From Selenomonadaceae bacterium UBA2897 (GTDB lineage Bacteria; Bacillota; Negativicutes; Selenomonadales; Selenomonadaceae): 26,422 nucleotides of DNA. This document shows positions 21,944-26,422 of this stretch, one piece after another. Each line of letters opens with the position of its first letter. Position 1 is the stretch's first letter. The stretch spans positions 1 through 26,422 of the forward strand of contig DEDT01000058.1 in assembly GCA_002350105.1 (NCBI GenBank), read 5' to 3'. The notes beneath the pieces are model-generated. The model ran no database searches. It worked only from the letters and a program-made list of their open reading frames with translations, and was not told the origin of the DNA. Made by a program: the position numbers and the translations under genes.

Positions 21944-22513
21944 TCAACGAATGTAATTCATCATATAGGTATACCACTGGCGGTAGGTCGGTGCCTGATA
22001 ATGCAGGCCATCGTTGCTCTCGATTCCCTTCTCCAGCAGATAGGCATAAGCATCGATGTCGTAGACACGCGGCGGCAGCGCAGCAGCCACATCGGCATTA
22101 AATTTCATGATCTGCGCATTCGTGACCGTATAGCCACGCGCATGTGCCTTGGCTTCATCAATCGGCGTCGTCGCCACGAAATAGATGCGTTTGAAACCCA
22201 GATTCGACAGATCCTGCAACGCTTTCAGGCAACGTGACGCGTCGAGATCGTTAACACCCAGTGCATAGATGACCGTGGTATTCTTGTCGTGCGCCGCGAT
22301 GGCATCGCGGTTCTGCCAGTAGAACCGATGGCCAGCACCCACTTTATCGATCCATTCGATACTGCTGTCCGTTGCCACAACGCTCTGCATGCCCACGAAG
22401 CGGCTGTCGCCGATAAAGAGGTAACTGGCCTCTGCCGTCCGTCCCGTTACGAAGATACCCGCCAGCAAAACCAACGGCAATAAAAACAAACCAAGTAAAA
22501 AAGATTTTTTCAC
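21944..22513 (-). CDS. Exported SGNH/GDSL-type hydrolase-like protein
   Basis: This 189-aa protein has an N-terminal signal peptide (MKKSFLLGLFLLPLVLLAGI, probable cleavage after AEA near residue 29). The SGNH blocks are visible: GDSR at 35-38 (catalytic Ser37), GVND at 86-89 (Asn88), and DGLHY at 168-172 (Asp168, His171). Such proteins remove acyl or acetyl groups from cell-wall sugars, lipids or peptides outside the cytoplasm. It is somewhat short for the family. The start is a GTG at 22513 with AGGAGG eight bases upstream; an ATG nearby is in another frame. It has its own promoter, built into the terminator of the upstream ttd operon, and its own terminator. Confidence 0.85.
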   Translation of the reverse strand: MKKSFLLGLFLLPLVLLAGIFVTGRTAEASYLFIGDSRFVGMQSVVATDSSIEWIDKVGAGHRFYWQNRDAIAAHDKNTTVIYALGVNDLDASRCLKALQDLSNLGFKRIYFVATTPIDEAKAHARGYTVTNAQIMKFNADVAAALPPRVYDIDAYAYLLEKGIESNDGLHYQAPTYRQWYTYMMNYIR

Positions 22514-22543
22514 CTGTCATGCCTCCTATTCATTCTGCCAAAG

Positions 22544-22572
22544 AGCATAGCAGAAAAACGGCTCCGCGTCAA
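22544..22572 (-). promoter_or_regulatory. Promoter of the SGNH gene, overlapping the ttd terminator
   Basis: TTGACG (22567-22572) and TATGCT (22544-22549) on the minus strand, spacer 17 bp. The -35 box and spacer lie within the 3' arm and U-tract of the terminator at 22553-22601. Confidence 0.7.
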
Positions 22573-22601
22573 ATTCCGTCTGGAATTGCACCAGGAGCCG
22601 T
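22553..22601 (-). terminator. Terminator of the ttdA-ttdB operon
   Basis: On the minus strand ACGGCTCC pairs with GGAGCCGT (22594-22601 with 22558-22565), with an inner AATTCC/GGAATT stem, followed by five T. It lies 18 bp after the ttdB stop. Confidence 0.82.
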
Positions 22602-22618
22602 CTTAACGAAGCACAAAA

Positions 22619-23230
22619 TTACTTGATGAATTTCACATGCTGGCAGATATCCGCATAGACCTTGTCCTTGCGTTCGTTGAATACGATTTTGTTCTGCTCA
22701 AAAAGGTTGTTGCCATGCGTGTCTATGGAAACAATCAGTGGGCCGAACTCCTTTACCTTGCAGGTCCAAAGCGTCTCCGGCATGCCGAGGTCGCGCCAAT
22801 TCGCCGAGACAATCTCTTCCACGCAGGAGGCGGCTACGACGGCACAACCCGCGGGGAAGACGCAGTGCAGGGCCTTGTTGTCGCGGCAGCCGCGCATCGT
22901 GCCCTCGCCCATGCCCCCTTTGCCGATGACGAGGCGCACGCCCGTCTCCTTGATGAACTGCTCCTCGAATTTCTCCATGCGCATGGAGGTCGTCGGGCCC
23001 ACCGTAACCATCTGGAACTTGTCATCACCCAGCGGGCGGATAATCGGGCCGGCGTGCAGGATGGCACCGTCCTTCACATCGACGGGCAGCGGGCGGCCCT
23101 CCTCGATAACGCGGCGATGTGCTACATCGCGGCAGGTCGTGAGCAGGCCCGTGAGATAGATGACATCGCCGACTTTGATATCCTCGAGGTCTGCGGCGCT
23201 GATTGGAGTCGTGAGTACCTTCTTAGCCAT
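22619..23230 (-). CDS. ttdB: L(+)-tartrate dehydratase beta subunit (or class I fumarase beta)
   Basis: This 203-aa protein is the C-terminal half of a two-subunit Fe-S hydro-lyase. It closely follows E. coli TtdB in length and motifs: LTTPISAADLEDIKVGDVIY, LTGLLTTCRDVAHRR, HAGPIIRP, VGPTTSMRMEKFE, GKGGMGEGTMRGC, FPAGCAVVAA, and KEFGPLIVSIDTHGNNLF. The ATG at 23230 overlaps the alpha-subunit stop by one base (TGATG), so the pair is coupled. With TtdA it should convert tartrate to oxaloacetate; many bacteria use near-identical pairs as fumarase, so fumarate hydratase is the main alternative. Confidence 0.88.
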   Translation of the reverse strand: MAKKVLTTPISAADLEDIKVGDVIYLTGLLTTCRDVAHRRVIEEGRPLPVDVKDGAILHAGPIIRPLGDDKFQMVTVGPTTSMRMEKFEEQFIKETGVRLVIGKGGMGEGTMRGCRDNKALHCVFPAGCAVVAASCVEEIVSANWRDLGMPETLWTCKVKEFGPLIVSIDTHGNNLFEQNKIVFNERKDKVYADICQHVKFIK

Positions 23231-24129
23231 CAGAAATCCACCTCCGAATGCGAATCAATCGTGTAGTTCAGGTCGCGGTCAAAGACGATATGGCCACGGC
23301 GGTGCGACCAGCAGCCGACGCTCACGCCCACGCCGATGACCGACGGGTGACGCGCTGAGTTGATGATGTTGACGCCCATGACCGAGTTCTTACCGCAGAG
23401 CCCCTGCGGGCCGAGGCCGATTTTGTTGATGCCATCTTCCAGCAGGCGTTCCATCTCCGCCGCCTTCGGGTTCGGATTATGAGAGCCAATGGGACGCAGC
23501 AGCGCCTCCTTCGAGTGCAGCGCCGCCACCTCCACCGAGGTGCCGATGCCCACGCCCACGAGCAGCGGCGGGCAGGCGTTGAGGCCGTAGCTCGTCATAC
23601 AGTCAAGCACGAACTTCGTCACGCCCTCATAGCCCTCGCCCGGCATCAGGACCTTTGCGCGCCCCGGCAGCGAGCAGCCGCCGCCCGCCATGTAGGTGTA
23701 GATTTCGCAATCATCGCGGCCCGGCACCATCTCCCAGAACAGCGACGGGATACCGAGGCCGACATTCTTGCCCGTATTGTACTCGTCGAACGTCTCCACC
23801 GCATTGTGGCGCAACGGCGCGTCTTTGGTCGCCTGAATCACCGCATTACGCAACAGTTCCGGCAATTCATCGATGTACGGGAAATGCGTGCCGCACTTGA
23901 GGAAGAACTGCACCGCGCCCGTATCCTGACAGCTCGGGCGGTTGAGCTTCCAGGCAAGCTCCTGATTCTTGTCCATCGTCGCATAGATGGCCTTAGCCAG
24001 CGGCGCCTCCTCCTGTGCCGCCAGCTCCTTGATTTTCGCCCGCACATCATCCGGCAGGCGCTTGCCCGTAAAGGCAACGAATTTGGCCATCGTATCCGTC
24101 ATGCGGGATACAGCCTCCGCTTGTGTCAT
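23230..24129 (-). CDS. ttdA: L(+)-tartrate dehydratase alpha subunit (or class I fumarase alpha)
   Basis: This 299-aa catalytic subunit carries the 4Fe-4S cluster. Cluster cysteines are expected in RPSCQDTGAVQFF (Cys67), AGGGCSLPGRAKVLMP and VSVGCWSHRRG. Its similarity to E. coli TtdA runs along the whole chain (LPDDVRAKIKEL, APLRHNAVETFDEYNTGKN, NACPPLLVGVGIGTSVE, LRPIGSHNPNPKAAE, GKNSVMGV). The ATG at 24129 is nine bases from AGGAGG; the ATG at 24138 touches it and is less likely. Divergent from a LysR regulator across a 170-bp shared region, as expected for a regulated catabolic pair. No tartrate/succinate antiporter lies beside it, so the physiological substrate (tartrate or fumarate) is open. 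Confidence 0.88.
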   Translation of the reverse strand: MTQAEAVSRMTDTMAKFVAFTGKRLPDDVRAKIKELAAQEEAPLAKAIYATMDKNQELAWKLNRPSCQDTGAVQFFLKCGTHFPYIDELPELLRNAVIQATKDAPLRHNAVETFDEYNTGKNVGLGIPSLFWEMVPGRDDCEIYTYMAGGGCSLPGRAKVLMPGEGYEGVTKFVLDCMTSYGLNACPPLLVGVGIGTSVEVAALHSKEALLRPIGSHNPNPKAAEMERLLEDGINKIGLGPQGLCGKNSVMGVNIINSARHPSVIGVGVSVGCWSHRRGHIVFDRDLNYTIDSHSEVDF

Positions 24130-24237
24130 GCCCCTCATCCTCCTGTTATAATACCTGTTGCTGTTTCAGGATGTTTCCTTCGCTATGCCTTTATTGTACG
24201 TCAAAGCTTCATATAAGTCGAATACGAATTTATTTAT

Positions 24238-24252
24238 AAACCTCATAGGTTT
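24238..24252. promoter_or_regulatory. LysR-type operator candidate between ttdA and lysR
   Basis: AAACCT-CAT-AGGTTT is a perfect 6-bp inverted repeat (ATAAACC...GGTTTTAT extends it) of the size expected for a LysR recognition half. It lies just upstream of TATACT (24258-24263), a likely lysR -10 box. The ttdA promoter on the minus strand may be TTCGAC-18 bp-TACAAT near 24195-24225, a weak match that suggests activator dependence. Confidence 0.55.
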
Positions 24253-24299
24253 TATGTTATACTGGTAGCAAAGCCACACACAACAGGAGGATGCCAGCT

Positions 24300-25232
24300 A
24301 TGGATTTTCGCCAGATGCATTATATCCAGACCATCGCCCAGGAGGGCACCATCTCCCGGGCTGCGCAGAAGCTCTTTATCTCACAGCCCTCTTTGTCCCA
24401 GCTGCTGCGTGGCGTCGAACAGAAAGTCGGCGCGCCCTTGTTCGACCGCGGTACCTCACCGCTGCAGCCCACCGCTGTGGGACGCCTCTACCTGCGCATG
24501 GCCGCGCAGATGGCACAGCTCCGCACAGATTTTCAGCAACAGACCGATGATCTGCTGCACCAGTCGCGTGGCCGGGTAATCATCGGCAGTTCGCCATTTC
24601 GCTCCGCCTATCTGCTGGCCCCCTTCCTGCCCGGCCTGCAGGCATGCTACCCCGAGCTGGAAATCCAGCTGAAGGAGAGCACCACCCGGCAGCTGGAGCG
24701 CCTGTGCCTGAACGGCGAAGTGGATTTCGCCACCTCCCTTGCCCCCATCGACGCATCGCGCTTCGCCACACGGGCCCTCTTTCAGGAGGAAATCGTCGCC
24801 GTCCTGCCCGCTACGCATCCGCTGGCAAAAAAATACGGCCTGCCCACATCACCGCAGGCAGACCTCCCGGAAATCGCTTTAGCCGAGTTAGCCGACACGC
24901 CCTTTATCCAAATCCATCAGGAGCAGAAACTCCACGCGCAAATCCTGTCTCTCTGCAGCGAAGCTGGCTTCACGCCGCGGCTGCTCATGACCACCAGCAG
25001 CCTGGAGACGGCCCAGGCACTGGCCGGAGCGGGACTGGGCGCCGCCCTGCTCCCCATCACGCAATGCCGCGGCTTCACGCCCACCACCGCGCCCTGCTAC
25101 GCCGCCCTGCGCCAGCATCCCCGGCGGCAGGTCCTCCTCTGCTGGCGCCAGGGCCACTACCTCCCCTACGCCGCCCGCACCTGCATCAACGAGCTCACCG
25201 CCTTCTGCCTGCGCAACTATCCGCAGGAATGA
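24300..25232 (+). CDS. LysR-family transcriptional regulator
   Basis: This 310-aa regulator has an N-terminal winged helix-turn-helix (MDFRQMHYIQTIAQEGTISR, AAQKLFISQPSLSQLLRGVE, about 1-60) and a periplasmic-binding-like effector domain (from about residue 90, RVIIGSSPFRSAYLLAPFLP). The ATG at 24300 is nine bases from AGGAGG; an ATG at 24291 lies against it. Divergent from ttdA-ttdB, so it most likely activates them in response to the dehydratase substrate, like TtdR of E. coli. Direct orthology to TtdR is not claimed. It ends at a strong hairpin terminator. Confidence 0.9.
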   Translation: MDFRQMHYIQTIAQEGTISRAAQKLFISQPSLSQLLRGVEQKVGAPLFDRGTSPLQPTAVGRLYLRMAAQMAQLRTDFQQQTDDLLHQSRGRVIIGSSPFRSAYLLAPFLPGLQACYPELEIQLKESTTRQLERLCLNGEVDFATSLAPIDASRFATRALFQEEIVAVLPATHPLAKKYGLPTSPQADLPEIALAELADTPFIQIHQEQKLHAQILSLCSEAGFTPRLLMTTSSLETAQALAGAGLGAALLPITQCRGFTPTTAPCYAALRQHPRRQVLLCWRQGHYLPYAARTCINELTAFCLRNYPQE

Positions 25233-25239
25233 ACACCAA

Positions 25240-25275
25240 AATACCCTCACAGCGCCATAAAACTGTGAGGGTATT
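25240..25275. terminator. Bidirectional terminator after lysR
   Basis: AATACCCTCACAG (25240-25252) pairs with CTGTGAGGGTATT (25263-25275) around a 10-base loop, between convergent lysR and the 108-aa gene. Confidence 0.85.
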
Positions 25276-25276
25276 C

Positions 25277-25603
25277 TTATACGATAGCGATGCGTCTGCG
25301 CACAGCCCGCCGCACGGCAAAGGCAGCCTCCTCCTTATTCCTGCTCAGATTTGGCGGATAATCCTTCGCCTGTGCGGTCACCGGTGCCCGTTTCGGCAAA
25401 GCGGCCAAAGCAACAGACCGCGCCTGGCGCCGGTTGCTCTTGCCACCGTTCACAGGCAGATCCTCCTGTCCGCACTCGGCCGCAAAAAGCTCAGTAGCCT
25501 CAGCCGCATAAGGTACATACGGCTTGCTGCACGCCAAATAAACGCCAGCAGACGTCTCAGAAACAATCATCATCGTCATAGTGAGTAATATTTTCTTGAT
25601 CAT
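25277..25603 (-). CDS. Small probably exported hypothetical protein (108 aa)
   Basis: I do not recognise this protein. It begins MIKKILLTMTMMIVSETSAG, a short hydrophobic N-terminus that may be a weak signal peptide or anchor. It continues with a Cys (ACSKPYVPYAAE), a second Cys (AAECGQED) and a basic, Arg/Ala-rich C-terminal half ending VRRAVRRRIAIV. The ATG at 25603 follows GGAGG, slightly close. Its stop lies just after the lysR terminator. Amino-acid composition of the C-terminal half is low in complexity, so the frame could be non-functional. A CRP/FNR-like palindrome lies about 60 bp upstream. Confidence 0.5.
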   Translation of the reverse strand: MIKKILLTMTMMIVSETSAGVYLACSKPYVPYAAEATELFAAECGQEDLPVNGGKSNRRQARSVALAALPKRAPVTAQAKDYPPNLSRNKEEAAFAVRRAVRRRIAIV

Positions 25604-25664
25604 AATCCTCCATCAGCTTTCCAACATAACGGAGGCTATCTTACAATGCGCTGAAAATGCTGTC

Positions 25665-25680
25665 TGTGATAAAAATCACG
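25665..25680. promoter_or_regulatory. CRP/FNR-like palindrome
   Basis: TGTGATAAAAATCACG fits TGTGA-N6-TCACx, the half-site arrangement bound by CRP/FNR-family regulators. It lies upstream of the 108-aa gene. No clear promoter accompanies it. Confidence 0.4.
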
Positions 25681-25795
25681 ATTTTACTAAACTTGCCATT
25701 TGACAAAATCCAGATTTTTGTATCCCTTCACCCATGAGTGTGAGTGAAGAGCCGATTATGCCCATGTATAACCAAATAAACATACAAGGACATTT

Positions 25796-25852
25796 GACTC
25801 AAAATCTGCCGTTGGCAACAACGTGCCGGTTCAAGTCCGGCTTCCGGCACCA
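25796..25852 (+). pseudogene. 3' fragment of a tRNA-Leu(CAA) gene, probable attachment-site remnant
   Basis: From the anticodon loop onward this is a perfect tRNA-Leu 3' half: loop CTCAAAA with anticodon CAA (25798-25804), variable arm CGTTG-GCAA-CAACG (25810-25823), T arm GCCGG-TTCAAGT-CCGGC, acceptor strand and encoded CCA (ends 25852). The 5' side does not fit: the anticodon stem needs GCAGA to pair with TCTGC, but the sequence reads TTTGA, and no D arm or GCCGGAA acceptor strand lies upstream. The break point in the anticodon stem is where tyrosine recombinases commonly integrate. It is followed by a strong terminator. No integrase is visible. Confidence 0.8.
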
Positions 25853-25862
25853 TAGGAATTAC

Positions 25863-25894
25863 AAGGCTTCGCGGCTTTTCGCGGGGCCTTTTTT
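25863..25894 (+). terminator. Terminator after the tRNA-Leu fragment
   Basis: AAGGCTTCGCG (25863-25873) pairs with CGCGGGGCCTT (25880-25890), using two G-U pairs, around a 6-base loop and is followed by a T-tract. It is probably the native terminator of the tRNA gene, kept with its 3' end. Confidence 0.85.
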
Positions 25895-25936
25895 CGTGCC
25901 TGGATATTTTTGCCAGCGCGTGGACAACATAAAAGG

Positions 25937-26032
25937 CTATGCGAAGCTATGGCCTTGATCAACGAGCCCCAGCACGATGGGGTTGTGCGCGTACATCTGC
26001 CGCAGGTAGCCATGCTTCTCCTCTGCCATCAT
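25937..26032 (-). CDS. Micro-ORF of unknown function (31 aa)
   Basis: A 31-codon frame beginning MMAEEKHGYLRQMYAHNP and ending GLVDQGHSFA. It has a plausible ribosome binding site (AAGAGG) and a possible promoter 20-50 bp upstream. The sequence looks like the start of a longer protein that stops early, so it could be a truncated gene at the junction with the tRNA-Leu fragment, or a genuine small protein. Nothing in it allows a functional call. Confidence 0.35.
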   Translation of the reverse strand: MMAEEKHGYLRQMYAHNPIVLGLVDQGHSFA

Positions 26033-26053
26033 TCTCGCCTCTTTCTATGTACC

Positions 26054-26081
26054 AGTATATCATTAACGCGTACACTTGCAG
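26054..26081 (-). promoter_or_regulatory. Possible promoter of the micro-ORF
   Basis: TATACT (26054-26059) with a weak -35 CTGCAA (26076-26081), spacer 16 bp, on the minus strand, about 20 bases before the micro-ORF start. Confidence 0.35.
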
Positions 26082-26102
26082 TGACAAAAGCAGAGCTGAC
26101 GC

Positions 26103-26131
26103 AAAAAGCCGCCCCTACAAGGAGATGGCTT
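26103..26131 (-). terminator. Terminator downstream of the partial gene at the window end
   Basis: On the minus strand AGCC-AT-CTCC pairs with GGGG-C-GGCT around a 5-base loop, followed by five T. It lies about 60 bp after the stop at 26189. Confidence 0.65.
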
Positions 26132-26188
26132 CTGTACGCACAAGTCACAGAAGGAACACACATACAACTATGTTCAGGAAGTCGCTGA

Positions 26189-26422
26189 TTAATGGCCCAG
26201 ATGTCTCTGCCACATCGCTGCCGAAATCGGCTCTGCAATATTCCAGATATTCTGCTCTACCGGCGTTTCGGACGCACTCACGACGCCGCGGTAGCCTTCG
26301 GAATTGCTGAAGCAGACAGGCTGGCCGGGGTCATTCCAGAAATGATACTTCAGATGCGACACGAGATTGCCCTGATTGTCCACGGCTTTCACGGTCACAT
26401 CGAATCTCCGGAAGCCCGGCTC
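26189..26422 (-). CDS. C-terminal part of an unknown protein (cut by window end)
   Basis: The frame is open to the window edge and gives at least 77 residues. It reads PGFRRFDVTVKAVDNQGNLV, then SHLKYHFWNDPGQPVCFSNS, and ends AEPISAAMWQRHLGH. It looks like a beta-rich domain with several aromatic residues (HFWND, MWQRH). I do not recognise the family, and the start lies outside the window. It is followed by a hairpin terminator at 26103-26131. An internal GTG at 26398 is unlikely to be the true start because the same frame continues upstream with sensible codons. Confidence 0.6.
   Translation of the reverse strand, partial: EPGFRRFDVTVKAVDNQGNLVSHLKYHFWNDPGQPVCFSNSEGYRGVVSASETPVEQNIWNIAEPISAAMWQRHLGH

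Noticed and set aside
25752..25852. A complete tRNA-Leu gene starting at the GCCGATT near 25752.
   Set aside because: The length would be about 101 bases; the acceptor pairs only over 4 bp, there is no D arm, and the anticodon stem does not pair. Only the 3' half is a tRNA.
1..26422. CRISPR arrays, insertion sequences, transposases or phage structural genes.
   Set aside because: None seen: no regularly spaced repeats and no matching protein motifs on either strand.

Overview
The window looks like chromosomal DNA from an anaerobic, fairly GC-rich Firmicute. A Negativicutes / Selenomonas-like bacterium is the best guess. This is inferred from strong AGGAGG-type ribosome binding sites, sigma-A-type promoters with 16-18 bp spacers, three classic Firmicute-style riboswitches with terminator platforms, a pyruvate formate-lyase operon, and a Bacillus-like order of 5-oxoprolinase genes. 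No rRNA, CRISPR array, transposase or integrase is visible, and species cannot be fixed from this sequence alone.

Layout. (1) 1-2517, minus strand: riboflavin operon ribD-ribE-ribBA (ribBA cut by the window start) behind a consensus promoter, an FMN riboswitch and its terminator. (2) 2533-2748: an orphan 71-aa gene with a long inverted repeat in its leader. (3) 2915-9579, minus: a seven-gene operon pxpA - NRAMP-like transporter - DUF1445/YcsI hydro-lyase - pxpB - pxpC - accB - accC, with its own promoter and a terminator-like hairpin before the first gene. (4) 9747-10886: M20 amidohydrolase. (5) 11027-11732: hicA-hicB toxin-antitoxin pair with an 18-bp-stem palindrome beside its promoter. (6) 11785-13324, minus: Mn2+ (yybP-ykoY) riboswitch controlling a TerC-family protein and an uncharacterised membrane protein. 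(7) 13514-14970, plus: MFS carboxylate/sugar-acid type transporter with a GTATAC-type operator in its promoter. (8) 15052-18307, minus: pflB-pflA behind a ZTP riboswitch. (9) 18418-19182, plus: SAM-dependent methyltransferase. (10) 19264-21818, minus: MOP-family flippase translationally coupled to a YegS/DagK-type lipid kinase. (11) 21944-22513, minus: exported SGNH hydrolase-like protein. (12) 22619-25232: ttdA-ttdB (tartrate/fumarate-type Fe-S dehydratase) divergent from a LysR regulator. (13) 25277-26422: small hypothetical genes, a tRNA-Leu 3' fragment with its terminator (probable old attachment site), a micro-ORF, and a gene cut by the window end.

How the parts may work together. Most of the window is ordinary metabolism under RNA-level control: FMN for riboflavin synthesis, Mn2+ for a metal exporter, and ZTP for formate/one-carbon supply. 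The most interesting system is the pxp-accBC operon. It places a biotin carboxylase and a biotin carrier protein next to PxpB/PxpC, which are homologous to the carboxyltransferase part of urea carboxylase. Together these look like the parts of a split biotin-dependent carboxylase, combined with PxpA, a DUF1445 hydro-lyase and an NRAMP-like permease that lacks the metal-binding motif. The Mn-riboswitch operon with an unknown second membrane protein and the tRNA-Leu fragment are the next most useful leads.
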